Positions 27,901-37,654 are shown, counted from the first letter of the stretch. The stretch: 64,000 bases of DNA from Hydrogenovibrio kuenenii DSM 12350 (GCF_000526715.1 NZ_JAGP01000001.1:2170001-2234000), one strand, 5' to 3'. Program-made: numbers and translations. Notes: generated by a model from the sequence alone, not told the origin.

Positions 27901-30012
27901 CTAAAACTCAGCTTTTATTCCGCCATAGATGACACGCCCGCGTAGCGGGCCCCAAATATGTCCGGTGTCCCAATTACCGCTTGTATCGTAATAAAGCGGC
28001 GAGTCATGTGCGGAACCAATTTGCGTATAGTCAAACAAGTTATTTACACCACCATAGACTTTCCAGGTTTTATCCAACTCTTTCGACAGCTTCACATCCG
28101 CGGTCATATAAGCAGGTGATTTAGTGCCTTTAGAAATCGTATTAGCCTTATCGTCATAGTGCTTATCGTAAGCAGCACTTGGATAATCCGAATACTTACG
28201 CGAACCAATACCTGTAACCGTCAAATTACCCTGCCAACCATGACCGTCATAATCCGCTGTTAAGCGTAAACGTGATTCAATCGGAATCACACTAAAAGTG
28301 TTTTTATAGGTTTTATCATAGGCAAAACCTTCCAAAGTTGAACCCAAGCTCCAATGATTTGTCAGTTGATAACTCACACTCACATCAGCATGCTGCACAT
28401 GACCCGTACCTGGTGTAGACACTAATGTTGGTGTCGTACCGGAAGTATCGATCGCAGCCAGATTTTTCACTGCTGTCCACGCATAACTGGTACTCATATT
28501 CGTTTTAGCACCGGAGTAGGCCAATTCGTAACGAACCGATTGCGACTTCTCCAACTTATCCACCGCGACTTTAAAACCATCATCCAAAATACCATGTTCC
28601 GCCTCAAAGAACTGTAACGGCACTCGGTAGCCCATTCCGGCAGAAAAACGGGAGGTCCAGTTGAAATTATGGTCATAACGAATATGCATTCTCGGCACCA
28701 CAACCGTATCGGTAAACTTACGATTCTGATCAAGGAAATTCACATCTATCGCATCCACACGGATTGCACCTGCCACTTCCAAACGCTGACTAGGTGTCCA
28801 AATATCTCTTACATAAAAACCGTTGGTCTTTTTATTGTAAGAGTCATTTGCGGAATGGGTTCCTCCGGTCGAAATCGACAACATCTTATCGTGCTTCAAA
28901 TCCGTACCCAAAGTGACCGCGTGTTTTAGTGAGGGGTAATAGTCGGCGCGCAAATCTGCATAATAGATATTTTGATCTGCCTTATAGGTTGTGGCTTCAT
29001 AAATATCATCAGTACGCGTTTTAACATAAGACCCTGTTAAATGCGTTGTCAGCTTAGCATTCACATCACGAGACCATTTACCGGTTACTTCTTGTTTGGT
29101 CGTCGTAACGTTTTCTAAGAAGTCGCGTGCCGTTGTGGTCGCATTCGGCTTATTATTAATATTGTTACCAATAAAACCGGGGGTTGTAGAAGGAGACTGT
29201 GTTTTCGCATCCGACTGTGAAACCGCCAAACTTCCAATCATCGGCCCTCCGAACATTTCCGCACGCTGATCAGCCAAGCGCACTTCCAAACGGTCGCGCT
29301 CCGTCGGCTGATGCCAGATCTGTGCAACCACACTATGGTTATCAAGCTTAGGCGACTCGTTCACACCATTATGGTCACCGTCATATTGGTCGATATTATC
29401 CGTCTGTGCGCCAACCATCATTTGTGTACGTTTGTCTTTACTGATCTTGGTGCCCATCACTTGGTACTTTTTATAACCATCCGTACCCAAAGACAAATCC
29501 AACATCAACTTATCTTCTCTCGGCTTAGAGCTAACGACATTAATCACGCCACCAATCGCCTCCGGTGCAATCAAGGAGGCACCTGCACCACGCGAAATCT
29601 CCACTGAAGTGACCCCCACCATTGGGATGGCATCATAGCCATAATAACTCTCCAAAATAGAACTGTTCGGCACACCATTAATCATCAATGTGGTGTGCTC
29701 ACCCTTCAACCCATTTAACGATACACGCTTGGCACCACACACCGAACACTCGGTGCGCACCTCCACACCTGGTTCATTTTTAATGGCTTGCTCTAAAGAC
29801 CCTGCTTGCTTACTTTCTATGGTTTTTGCGGAAATGACATCCGTATGCACAATCGAATCTTTGACCTGCACAGTACGCGATTCGTGCTTCGTCTCTCCTT
29901 TTTCACTCACGTTGATTTCGTTCAGTTGATCTGCGGCATAGAGGTTGGAAACGGGTGCGATAACAAGACTGCTGATTGCAGCAGTCAAAAGCTTCTTCTT
30001 AAAAAATTTCAT
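27901..30012 (-). CDS. TonB-dependent outer-membrane receptor with CxxC in the plug
   Basis: 703 residues from the second of two adjacent ATGs, chosen because GGAG then sits 5 bases away (the first ATG is at 30015). Signal peptide about 1-26 (NLYA). Plug domain about 45-165 (EQAIKNEPGVEVRTECSVCG, then LNGLKGEHTTLMINGVP and RGAGASLIAPEAIGGVINVV), then a beta-barrel ending in the outer-membrane signature RVIYGGIKAEF with C-terminal Phe. The CSVC pair in the plug is unusual and suggests a metal or redox-sensitive ligand. It lies 174 bases after the small His-rich protein gene, mirroring the module at 30723-33324. Substrate unknown; metal is an inference. Confidence 0.92.
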   Translation of the reverse strand: MKFFKKKLLTAAISSLVIAPVSNLYAADQLNEINVSEKGETKHESRTVQVKDSIVHTDVISAKTIESKQAGSLEQAIKNEPGVEVRTECSVCGAKRVSLNGLKGEHTTLMINGVPNSSILESYYGYDAIPMVGVTSVEISRGAGASLIAPEAIGGVINVVSSKPREDKLMLDLSLGTDGYKKYQVMGTKISKDKRTQMMVGAQTDNIDQYDGDHNGVNESPKLDNHSVVAQIWHQPTERDRLEVRLADQRAEMFGGPMIGSLAVSQSDAKTQSPSTTPGFIGNNINNKPNATTTARDFLENVTTTKQEVTGKWSRDVNAKLTTHLTGSYVKTRTDDIYEATTYKADQNIYYADLRADYYPSLKHAVTLGTDLKHDKMLSISTGGTHSANDSYNKKTNGFYVRDIWTPSQRLEVAGAIRVDAIDVNFLDQNRKFTDTVVVPRMHIRYDHNFNWTSRFSAGMGYRVPLQFFEAEHGILDDGFKVAVDKLEKSQSVRYELAYSGAKTNMSTSYAWTAVKNLAAIDTSGTTPTLVSTPGTGHVQHADVSVSYQLTNHWSLGSTLEGFAYDKTYKNTFSVIPIESRLRLTADYDGHGWQGNLTVTGIGSRKYSDYPSAAYDKHYDDKANTISKGTKSPAYMTADVKLSKELDKTWKVYGGVNNLFDYTQIGSAHDSPLYYDTSGNWDTGHIWGPLRGRVIYGGIKAEF

Positions 30013-30186
30013 CATGACTCCTAGTCGGTTGAATATTTATCCAATCAATTACTTACTCATCAGATTGATGAGCACAATTCGTTTTACGACCACGACCAAT
30101 CACATCACGCGTAAGGCAGACATAAAGCCAAACACGTCATCAAACAGCGAACCTTTGGACGTAGCGTAAAAATAAAATATTGAAAG

Positions 30187-30528
30187 TTAAACCGACGGAG
30201 ATGGCGGGGCACGACCCCAGAAAGCAGGATAGGTTAAGGTATAAACCTGCGAAACCGCTTCAGAGGCTTGAAGCGCATAAACAGGTTTTAAAAGCGGTAA
30301 ATCTAGCTCATAAACGTCATCCGAAACAGGATGCGCCAACGCTTGGTAGATTTCACAGACTTCCGTATGCTGATGAAACGGATGCACCGTGTCATGAATC
30401 ATCCCTGCCGTTTTGGCAAATAGGAATACCGCCATCAGCACGACAATGCGCGGCATCATACGAGCGTCATCCCATGCACCGTGTAGTGCATGTCTCAATT
30501 TGGCAATCATTAAAGGAGATGGATTCAT
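30187..30528 (-). CDS. Small His-rich membrane-anchored protein, TonB-receptor partner A
   Basis: 113 residues. One membrane segment (about 28-45, VVLMAVFLFAKTAGMI) is followed by a His/Cys cluster (HDTVHPFHQHTEVCEIYQAL) suited to binding metal, then a Pro-rich end, TYPAFWGRAPP. It is a clear paralogue of 32986-33324: FLFAKTAG, the HPFHxHTExCxIYQA box and the terminal motif are shared. Both sit directly upstream of a TonB receptor gene. I do not recognise the family with certainty (DUF2946-like proteins near metal receptors are comparable). A role in metal sensing or hand-over at the inner membrane is inferred. Confidence 0.8.
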   Translation of the reverse strand: MNPSPLMIAKLRHALHGAWDDARMMPRIVVLMAVFLFAKTAGMIHDTVHPFHQHTEVCEIYQALAHPVSDDVYELDLPLLKPVYALQASEAVSQVYTLTYPAFWGRAPPSPSV

Positions 30529-30607
30529 AAATTCAATTCTAACAAAACGAGCCAGATCTACTAAAGAATTTCTCTATATTTTCAACGATTTTTATCTCTA
30601 GTAACAG

Positions 30608-30627
30608 CCCCCAACCTGGCAGATTTT
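30608..30627 (-). repeat. Dispersed 20-bp motif, copy 5
   Basis: Two mismatches (CCAACCTGG for CCAGCCTGG, and the outermost base). It lies 80 bases upstream of the small His-rich gene A, read in the same direction as the copy before gene B. Confidence 0.7.
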
Positions 30628-30680
30628 AGCTATTTTGTTGGCGTTTTTGAGATTTGGTTTTGAACAACTTTAAGAAGGGA

Positions 30681-30702
30681 ACCGTCAGAATATTCTGACG
30701 GT
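30681..30702. terminator. Perfect 22-bp palindrome between the two TonB modules
   Basis: Arms ACCGTCAGAAT and ATTCTGACGGT abut with no spacer, 20 bases past the stop of the second TonB receptor gene. It may act as a terminator hairpin on the minus strand, but the following bases (TCCCTTCTT) are a poor T-run, so an operator or other protein site is also possible. Confidence 0.5.
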
Positions 30703-30722
30703 GTATTTAGACGCCTAGACGC

Positions 30723-32918
30723 TTAAAACGCCATGCTGGCATGAAGACGGAAATTACGCCCCATGCCTTGCGCATAGCCTTTATAAGTGTCGAGGAAATC
30801 ACGATAAGCGGTATCGAACAAGTTTTGCACCGTCAAATCAAGCTTCAATGGATATTGTCCAAGTTTGACCTCGCCACCAGTTTGCAGGTTCCACAACCAA
30901 TAGGCATCCGTCGACGCCACACCAAAAGGCGTGCTGTCAAACTGGCTGAATGGCTCATACGCCCCCGCAGAATCCTTCGCCGCGACATACTTAGTACCCA
31001 AACCAAGATATGGCTTATGCCACCACCCCTGATTTCGGAAAGTATAGTCCGCATTCAAGGTGGCATTGTTGGCAGGCATCAACGGCAAGTCACGGCTGTT
31101 TTTGGTATCGCGCCCCTGCATCACTTCCGCCGTGGCACGCCATTGCAACTGCGATGTCATCTGATATTTCGCCGACCATTCAACCCCTTGAATCAAGGCA
31201 TTGGTCTGAGCGTTAATCATCTTGCGATACGGATAATTCAGGTTCTGCGTTACCTGACAATTGCCATCATGATCACAGTAGAGCGTTTGCTCGGTGTTCT
31301 CCAGAACGATGTAGTTATCCACCCAATTGCTGTAAACCGCCAAGGTGGAATGCAAGGTTGATGATTGCCAAGTCGCCGCCAACTCACTATTGATGGAAGT
31401 TTCCGCTTTCAGGTTAGGATTCCCCAGTTGATAGGCCTGTACGCCACCATGCGCACCAGATGCATAGAGTTCAAAAATGGAAGGCGCTCTGAAGCTACGT
31501 CCTAAATTTCCGGTAAATGTCCAGTTTGAAGTGGCATGATACGCCAACCCCAAGGCACCTGACCAATCTGAGAAATCACGCGAATTATTGGAAGCATCAT
31601 AGACTTTGGTTTCATCCCAAAAGTGAGCGTTCTCCGCACTCAAAGGCGCGGTGGTTTTTTGCGTGTCGTAACGCGCACCAATTTCGACTTCCCAGTCCTT
31701 GAAATGCTGTTTCTCAACAACAAACACTCCTGTACCATCCTCCTTGGCACTTGGCGTTAAATGCCCCGAACGAAGCTTTTGGTCTTTGTTGTAATTGCTC
31801 ACACCAAACTCACCTGTCCATCCGAAAAATGCCGGATGTTCCACGGCCAATTGGTAGTCATCACGATGTACAACAATGTCCAAATATTCTTCGTCATTTT
31901 TGTAGGCAGCCATTTTTTCATAAACGACTTCATGCATGGCTTCACGTTGATTGCGGGTGTGACCATAACTCGGTTTGAACACCCAGTCTCTCGCGAAAAA
32001 CTCCGCCTTCAACTGCGTTTCTTCATTCTTCAGTTTTTGGCCTGCTGATGGCAACAACTCATAACCACTTGCTGCGGCTTCAACGCCCAGATAGTTTTGT
32101 TTGGATTGCCAAACGTTATGGCGCAATTCCACTTCGCCCCAATCTCCCTGATACCCCAACCCAATAACCGCGGCATCCGACTCGAAGTTGGTATAAGGCG
32201 TGGTTCCTGTCACCAAAGGTTTCGTTCCTGCCGGATCACCCGGTTTCACGTCGCCCGCTTCGGTCGTATTCGGTGACACGAAATCATTGCCTTTTCGTTG
32301 GGTAATCCCCCCAACCAAACCAACGCCATTGGATGAGAATTTCGCCTTGGCACCTATCATGGTTTCATTATTGTTGGAGTTCACTTCGCCCATCAATTCG
32401 CCGGAAGTTTTGGTCTGACCCTTTCCAGCATAATCAATTTGCGGGCCGGACACATTCACCGCCGACTTCACTGCCTGACTCGAATATTTCAACCCCTGAG
32501 GACCCCGAGTCACTTCAACGTTCTCCATCAATGCAGGATCAACATTCGGGTTATGGCGTGTTCCTTCCGCTTGATATTCCATCGTCAATCCATTGGACAA
32601 CACCGGCAGACGCAATGAAGTATCACCGCGCACAATGGGCTTGCCGGACTGACTGCCGGATGACAGATTGTTCACCCCCGGCAAACCGTCCAAAGCTTCG
32701 CCAAGTGACGCAGTGCTACCGCGTTCCATTTCCGAAGCTTCAGGGTGTAAGGTGGTAGAGGTACTGATATGTACCGGTTTTAAGGTTTCTTCCCGTCTTT
32801 CTTCAACGGAAATGGTTTCCAGTTCCGTGACATTTCTCTGCTTTTCTTCCGCCCAGGCAACATCAAAGGTTGCTCCTGTCGCAACAAGAATGGCAGACAC
32901 AAGTTTCTTACGAAGCAT
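30723..32918 (-). CDS. TonB-dependent outer-membrane receptor, ZnuD-like
   Basis: 731 residues. Signal peptide about 1-23 (DVAWA). Plug about 45-165 with SLGEALDGLPGVNNLSSGSQ, GKPIVRGDTSLRLPVLSNG and VEVTRGPQGLKYSSQAVKSA; barrel with GRSFRAPSIFELYASGAHGG near 475 and a C-terminal aromatic (LHASMAF). The plug and the SFRAPSIFELY block recall ZnuD-type zinc/haem receptors. A disulfide-size Cys pair lies in LYCDHDGNCQV. It follows the His-rich gene B by 67 bases on the same strand. Zinc or another metal is the likely cargo, by family resemblance and partner. Confidence 0.9.
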   Translation of the reverse strand: MLRKKLVSAILVATGATFDVAWAEEKQRNVTELETISVEERREETLKPVHISTSTTLHPEASEMERGSTASLGEALDGLPGVNNLSSGSQSGKPIVRGDTSLRLPVLSNGLTMEYQAEGTRHNPNVDPALMENVEVTRGPQGLKYSSQAVKSAVNVSGPQIDYAGKGQTKTSGELMGEVNSNNNETMIGAKAKFSSNGVGLVGGITQRKGNDFVSPNTTEAGDVKPGDPAGTKPLVTGTTPYTNFESDAAVIGLGYQGDWGEVELRHNVWQSKQNYLGVEAAASGYELLPSAGQKLKNEETQLKAEFFARDWVFKPSYGHTRNQREAMHEVVYEKMAAYKNDEEYLDIVVHRDDYQLAVEHPAFFGWTGEFGVSNYNKDQKLRSGHLTPSAKEDGTGVFVVEKQHFKDWEVEIGARYDTQKTTAPLSAENAHFWDETKVYDASNNSRDFSDWSGALGLAYHATSNWTFTGNLGRSFRAPSIFELYASGAHGGVQAYQLGNPNLKAETSINSELAATWQSSTLHSTLAVYSNWVDNYIVLENTEQTLYCDHDGNCQVTQNLNYPYRKMINAQTNALIQGVEWSAKYQMTSQLQWRATAEVMQGRDTKNSRDLPLMPANNATLNADYTFRNQGWWHKPYLGLGTKYVAAKDSAGAYEPFSQFDSTPFGVASTDAYWLWNLQTGGEVKLGQYPLKLDLTVQNLFDTAYRDFLDTYKGYAQGMGRNFRLHASMAF

Positions 32919-32985
32919 GTCTTTCTCCTAAATTTTGTCAAATTTTCAATTCACCGGCGCGCAAAAACGCAGGCTAAAAGCTCAA

Positions 32986-33324
32986 TCAGACAAAACTAGG
33001 TGGTGCACGCCCCCAAAAAGCAGGGTAAGTAGAGGGGGTACGTTGAGAAACGACAACCGTATCATGAAGTGTATATTCGGGCGCAGAAATCGCGACCTCA
33101 AGCTCGGCAACCGTATTACCGGTGTGATGCGCCATCGCTTGGTAAATATCACACTGTTCCGTGTGATGGTGAAAAGGATGAACCTCATCATGAATCAATC
33201 CTGCCGTTTTGGCGAACAGAAACAACGCCAGCAGTAACGCTATGCGCGAAGCCATGCGACTGGAGTGCCAAGCAGACTGAGCGGCTCGGCGTAACGTTGA
33301 AAGATTAAAGAGTGACTGATTCAT
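32986..33324 (-). CDS. Small His-rich membrane-anchored protein, TonB-receptor partner B
   Basis: 112 residues from the ATG at 33324, chosen over the longer frame at 33363 because it aligns with the start of paralogue A (MNQSLFN against MNPSPLM) and shares its leader. Membrane segment about 26-43 (ALFLFAKTAGLI), metal-type cluster HDEVHPFHHHTEQCDIYQAM plus HH, and terminal TYPAFWGRAPP. The 23 bases before the start resemble those before paralogue A (GTTTGCTAAAATTGAAAAT against TTTTGTTAGAATTGAATTT), so the promoter or leader was duplicated with the gene. Same inferred role as A. Confidence 0.8.
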   Translation of the reverse strand: MNQSLFNLSTLRRAAQSAWHSSRMASRIALLLALFLFAKTAGLIHDEVHPFHHHTEQCDIYQAMAHHTGNTVAELEVAISAPEYTLHDTVVVSQRTPSTYPAFWGRAPPSFV

Positions 33325-33380
33325 ATTTTCAATTTTAGCAAACTCGTCAACCCCTATTTGCAACTTTAAAAAACTTTCTC

Positions 33381-33400
33381 ACCCCAGCCTGGCAGATTTT
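33381..33400 (-). repeat. Dispersed 20-bp motif, copy 6 (exact)
   Basis: Exact match, 57 bases upstream of the small His-rich gene B and 83 bases before pgm, in the divergent gap. Confidence 0.85.
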
Positions 33401-33482
33401 CATACGTAAAACATGAAGTCATGCAAACGTCATTTCAAATCACTATAATCAAATCAAAGCTATTCAAATATAAGGAACGCTC

Positions 33483-35123
33483 ATGCCGATTTCACCACTT
33501 GCCGGAAAACCCGCTCCAGATGATATTCTTGAAAATATTCCCCTATTGGTTTCAGATTATTACACCCTAACACCAAATGCCGACAATCCGGATCATGCTG
33601 TCAGTTTTGGTACTTCCGGTCACCGTGGCTGTTCGAGCAAATGCACCTTTAACGAAAACCACATCGCCGCCATTTCCCAGGCGATTGTCGAATATCGTGC
33701 TTCGCAAGGCATCAACGGACCACTTTATATCGGCATGGATACCCACGCGCTTTCCGAAGCCGCACACGCAACCGCCATTGAAGTGTTTGCAGGAAACGGT
33801 GTGAACGTCATCATTCAAGACAATGGCCGCTATACGCCAACCCCTGTCGTTTCCCATGCCATTTTGACGCATAATCATGGCAAAACAGACGGTCTAGCGG
33901 ATGGCGTCATCATCACCCCATCCCACAACCCACCGCAAGACGGTGGCTTTAAATACAACCCGCCACACGGTGGCCCAGCCGACTCGGATGCCACCAATGT
34001 CATTCAGAACCGTGCTAACGACATCATTCGCAACGGCATGTCAGACGTGAAACGCATGACATTAAGCGACGCTCTGGAATCTAAATTTGTCACCAAAGCA
34101 GATTTGATTATGCCTTACGTCAAAGACCTAGATAAAGTCGTCAATATGCAGGCCATTAAAGATGCTGGTCTGAAACTAGGCATTGACCCATTGGGCGGTG
34201 CAGCAATTCATTATTGGCAACCTATTGCTGATTACTACGGTTTGAACCTTGAAATCGTAAACCACAAAATCGACCCGACCTTCTCGTTTATGAGTGTGGA
34301 TAAAGATGGCAAAATCCGTATGGACTGTTCATCTCCTTATGCAATGGCAAGCCTCATCAAACTGAAAGACAACTACGACATCGCTTTCGGTAACGACCCG
34401 GATGTCGATCGCCACGGTATCGTCACGCCTTCTGCCGGTTTAATGAACCCAAACCATTATTTGGCTGTTGCTATCCAATACCTATGCACGCATCGCCCAC
34501 AATGGTCGGATGACGTTAAAATCGGTAAAACACTGGTTTCCAGTTCAATGATTGACCGAGTGGTTCATTCTCTTGGCAAAAACCTGTCTGAAGTGCCTGT
34601 CGGCTTCAAATGGTTTGTGGATGGGTTGGTGACGGGCGAATATGCGTTCGGTGGTGAAGAATCCGCAGGCGCTTCCTTCTTGCGTTTAGATGGTTCCACG
34701 TGGAGCACTGACAAAGACGGCATTATTATGAATTTATTGGCGGCGGAAATCACTGCCGTCACGGGTAAAGATCCTGGTGTTCTTTATCAAGAACTTACCG
34801 AGCAATTCGGCAACCCAATCTACACCCGTATTGACGCACCAGCAAATCGTCAGGAAAAAGCGATTCTCAGTAATCTTTCACCAGAAATGGTCAAAGCCAG
34901 TGAACTTGCCGGTGAAAAAATTACCGACAAACTCACCCATGCCTCAGGCAATGGTGCTGCCATTGGCGGGCTGAAAATCACCACCGAAAACGGCTGGTTT
35001 GCCGCACGCCCATCCGGCACCGAAGATATCTACAAAATCTACGCAGAAAGCTTTAAAGATCAAACTCATCTAGAAGCCATTATCGAAGAAGCGAAAGCCA
35101 TTGTTGCCGAAGCTTTAAAATAA
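33483..35123 (+). CDS. pgm: Phosphoglucomutase (alpha-D-glucose type)
   Basis: 546 residues, full length for bacterial Pgm. Phospho-serine loop [20 protein letters not shown] near 140-158, metal site [10 protein letters not shown] near 303-312, sugar-binding GEESAGAS near 392, and the C-terminal phosphate site [15 protein letters not shown]. It interconverts glucose 1-phosphate and glucose 6-phosphate for glycogen and surface polysaccharide. GGAAC precedes the ATG. The VOC gene follows after 12 bases with its own ribosome site (AAAGGAG), so they are likely co-transcribed. Confidence 0.97.
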   Translation: MPISPLAGKPAPDDILENIPLLVSDYYTLTPNADNPDHAVSFGTSGHRGCSSKCTFNENHIAAISQAIVEYRASQGINGPLYIGMDTHALSEAAHATAIEVFAGNGVNVIIQDNGRYTPTPVVSHAILTHNHGKTDGLADGVIITPSHNPPQDGGFKYNPPHGGPADSDATNVIQNRANDIIRNGMSDVKRMTLSDALESKFVTKADLIMPYVKDLDKVVNMQAIKDAGLKLGIDPLGGAAIHYWQPIADYYGLNLEIVNHKIDPTFSFMSVDKDGKIRMDCSSPYAMASLIKLKDNYDIAFGNDPDVDRHGIVTPSAGLMNPNHYLAVAIQYLCTHRPQWSDDVKIGKTLVSSSMIDRVVHSLGKNLSEVPVGFKWFVDGLVTGEYAFGGEESAGASFLRLDGSTWSTDKDGIIMNLLAAEITAVTGKDPGVLYQELTEQFGNPIYTRIDAPANRQEKAILSNLSPEMVKASELAGEKITDKLTHASGNGAAIGGLKITTENGWFAARPSGTEDIYKIYAESFKDQTHLEAIIEEAKAIVAEALK

Positions 35124-35135
35124 AAGGAGCAGTCA

Positions 35136-35495
35136 ATGCCAACGAAACAACACGGAAAACTTAATTACGTTGAATACCCAGCCCATGATCTTGAAGCAAC
35201 CAAAACCTTCTTCCATACAGTATTCGACTGGAAATTTACCGACTTCGGTATCGACTATTGCGCCTTCACCAGTGAAGAAATTAATGGTGGATTTTACCGC
35301 TCCAAACTGACCAGCACACAAGCTGCTGGTAGCGCTTTATTGATTTTTTACAGCGAAAATCTCGAAAAATCGCTCGCCAAAATAGAAAGCAACGGTGCGC
35401 AAATCAACAAACCGATCTTTTCTTTCCCAGGCGGCAGACGTTTTCACTTTATCGAACCGAGTGGTAATGAATTTGCCGTTTGGAGCGACCGTTAA
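35136..35495 (+). CDS. VOC (glyoxalase/bleomycin-resistance) family protein
   Basis: 119 residues with the VOC fold pattern: LNYVEYPAHDLEATKTFFHT at the start, FDWKFTDFG, and the C-terminal FHFIEPSGNEFAVWS with a metal-type Glu. This small, single-module form belongs to the group usually annotated only as glyoxalase-like; true glyoxalase I activity is unproven. It follows pgm by 12 bases. Confidence 0.88.
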   Translation: MPTKQHGKLNYVEYPAHDLEATKTFFHTVFDWKFTDFGIDYCAFTSEEINGGFYRSKLTSTQAAGSALLIFYSENLEKSLAKIESNGAQINKPIFSFPGGRRFHFIEPSGNEFAVWSDR

Positions 35496-35504
35496 ATCAA
35501 ACCA

Positions 35505-37001
35505 TCAAGATGAACAACTCAACTGCATGCCCTTTTGATAAGGGCGTGGCGGTTGTTGAAAATCTGCCAGGCTGGGGTGGTCGTCAAACGGATTTTGTAG
35601 CGCAACCAACCACTCGTTCAACATTTTATAATCGCCTTTTTCGGCTTTTTCGATAATCTGCTGGGCTATGTAGTTACGCAACACAATCGAAGGATTGGCT
35701 TTTAGAATCCGTTCACGCCAAGAGGACATTTCAACGCTTTCTTGCTCGACTCTTGCTTGAAACTTTTCAAACCATTGCTGGAATCCAGTCGGCAATTTAT
35801 CTGGATGGATCAATTCAAACAATTCGCTCTCATTATCCGTTTGCCATTTTGCCAAACGACGGAAAAATAAACTGTAATCCACCTGGAACTGATCCATCAA
35901 TACCAATAAATCACCGATCAATTCCTTGTCGCCCGTTTGCACACTCGCCAAACCGAGTTTTTGATTCATGTCTTCTAAATATGCCCGATTGTATGTCTGC
36001 ACAAAATCATCCATCGCTTGCTGAGCTTGTTCTTCGGTTAGCAGTCCTTCAAAACAACTCGCCAACACCTTGCAATTCCACAGCGCGATTTGCGCTTGTT
36101 GGTTGTAGGCGTAACGTCCTTCATAGTCGGAATGGTTACAAATGAAGTCGATTTTAAAATCATCAAAAAAGGCAAAAGGCCCGAAATCAAAGGTTTCCCC
36201 AATAATGGACATATTGTCGGTATTCATCACACCATGGTTGAAGCCGACAGTTTGCCATTTTGCCAAAAGCTTGGCTGTCTTAATACAGGCTTGGTACAAA
36301 ACAGCCCAAGCCTTTTGTTCCAAGGAATCTTGTTCGTGTTCGGGATAATGTTTTTGCACAACAAAGTTCAGCAGAGTTTCCATATGTGCCGCCCCTTTAG
36401 AAGCTGCAAACTGAAAATGCCCAAAACGAATATGAGTGTGAGATACACGGATTAAGGTCGCACGCGGCTCCATCACCTCACGGCGAACTGCTTCATCAGA
36501 GGTGGCTATTGCCAAGCCACGCGTAGTCGGTACTCCCAACCCAAACAAGGCTTCCGAAGCAAGATATTCCCGAATAGTAGAACGCAAAACGGCACGCCCA
36601 TCCCCTCTTCTCGAATAAGGCGTGCGCCCTGCGCCTTTTAAATGAAAATCCCATGCTTGCGCGTGACTATCTCGCCACTGACCTAACAACATACCTCGTC
36701 CATCGCCTAAATCTGGGTTATAAACCCCAAACTGATGCCCCACATATTTTTGCGCGAGAGGGTTAGCATCCACCCGTTGTAAATGACCCGATAGCAAATC
36801 GAGTAAATCATCGTCATTCAAGTCGCAATTAAGTTGTTTCATTAGAGCCCGATTGACCGAAACCAAACGAGCGTTATCCATCGCTTCTGGATCAATATGC
36901 GAGAAATAACTTTTCGGTAACTGCACGTAATCCTGTTCTAACCGAGGCTTAGATTGCTGTTCAACTGTGTTATCTGGTTTCAAAAGAGTCATGACCATCA
37001 T
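35505..37001 (-). CDS. selO: Protein adenylyltransferase SelO (YdiU)
   Basis: 498 residues. Pseudokinase features: VGHQFGVYNPDLGDGRGMLL near 85-105, HLKGAGRTPYSRRGDGRAVL near 118-137, FNHGVMNTDNMSIIGETFDF near 250-270. The C-terminus ends LSCSS, matching the Cys that replaces selenocysteine in bacterial SelO. It transfers AMP to Ser/Thr/Tyr of redox proteins. A dispersed-motif copy lies within the last 40 codons and is read as HPSLADF. Two further Met codons follow closely (36998 and 36992), so the exact start is open. Convergent with the VOC gene, 9 bases apart. Confidence 0.95.
   Translation of the reverse strand: MMVMTLLKPDNTVEQQSKPRLEQDYVQLPKSYFSHIDPEAMDNARLVSVNRALMKQLNCDLNDDDLLDLLSGHLQRVDANPLAQKYVGHQFGVYNPDLGDGRGMLLGQWRDSHAQAWDFHLKGAGRTPYSRRGDGRAVLRSTIREYLASEALFGLGVPTTRGLAIATSDEAVRREVMEPRATLIRVSHTHIRFGHFQFAASKGAAHMETLLNFVVQKHYPEHEQDSLEQKAWAVLYQACIKTAKLLAKWQTVGFNHGVMNTDNMSIIGETFDFGPFAFFDDFKIDFICNHSDYEGRYAYNQQAQIALWNCKVLASCFEGLLTEEQAQQAMDDFVQTYNRAYLEDMNQKLGLASVQTGDKELIGDLLVLMDQFQVDYSLFFRRLAKWQTDNESELFELIHPDKLPTGFQQWFEKFQARVEQESVEMSSWRERILKANPSIVLRNYIAQQIIEKAEKGDYKMLNEWLVALQNPFDDHPSLADFQQPPRPYQKGMQLSCSS
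35559..35578 (+). repeat. Dispersed 20-bp motif, copy 7 (exact, inside selO)
   Basis: Exact match. On the coding (minus) strand it is read as Pro-Ser-Leu-Ala-Asp-Phe near the C-terminus of SelO, in a loop before the conserved end. Confidence 0.85.
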
Positions 37002-37101
37002 TTTAGTTTTTATTTCCTACTAATTTACTAGGTTTTTAGGTAAACTTCACCCAATTCGGGAAAATAATTTTTACCTTTCTTTTCAAATAAAGGACAACAC
37101 A

Positions 37102-37557
37102 ATGTTAAAAACAGGCGACCAAGCACCTTCTTTTTCCAGCCAAAACCAAAAAGGCGATACGCTATCTTTAGCGGACTTTTCCGGTAAAACGTTGGTTTTG
37201 TATTTTTACCCAAAAGACGACACACCCGGCTGCACCATTGAAGCAAATGACTTTACTGCTCTGGCAGAAGATTTCGCTGCAGCCAATACCGTTGTTTTAG
37301 GAGTGAGTAAAGATGATTGTGCCAGCCACCAGGCTTTTATCGACAAGTTTGGTTTAACGGTTGATTTACTTGCCGATACTTCAGGTGAGCTTTGCGAAGC
37401 TTATGGCGTGTGGCAACTAAAAGAAAAAAACGGTGTTTCAAAAATGGGAATCGTCCGTTCTACTTTCATTATTGATGGCGAAGGTAAACTGGTTTCCGTT
37501 GAATATGGCGTTAACCCAGAAGGCCATGCACAGGCCGTATTAGACAAGGTCAAGTAA
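37102..37557 (+). CDS. bcp: Thioredoxin-dependent peroxiredoxin Bcp
   Basis: 151 residues, typical Bcp length. Peroxidatic Cys in KDDTPGCTIEANDF near residue 45, with the second Cys in KDDCASHQ (about 73) and another in ELCEAYGVW. It reduces peroxides in the cytoplasm using thioredoxin. An AAAGGACAACAC ribosome site precedes the ATG. Divergent from selO. Confidence 0.95.
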   Translation: MLKTGDQAPSFSSQNQKGDTLSLADFSGKTLVLYFYPKDDTPGCTIEANDFTALAEDFAAANTVVLGVSKDDCASHQAFIDKFGLTVDLLADTSGELCEAYGVWQLKEKNGVSKMGIVRSTFIIDGEGKLVSVEYGVNPEGHAQAVLDKVK

Positions 37558-37654
37558 CGCTAAATACTGGCTCGCAAACCTGTCTTAAGCATACAGTCAA
37601 GGTTTAAGCCTAGACCTTGACACCATATCAGGTAAACTTTGCAAATCACCTAAA

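Noticed and set aside
30741..31361. 206-residue plus-strand frame opposite the second TonB receptor
   Set aside because: Antisense to a receptor gene with a complete signal peptide, plug and barrel; no domain in the antisense translation.
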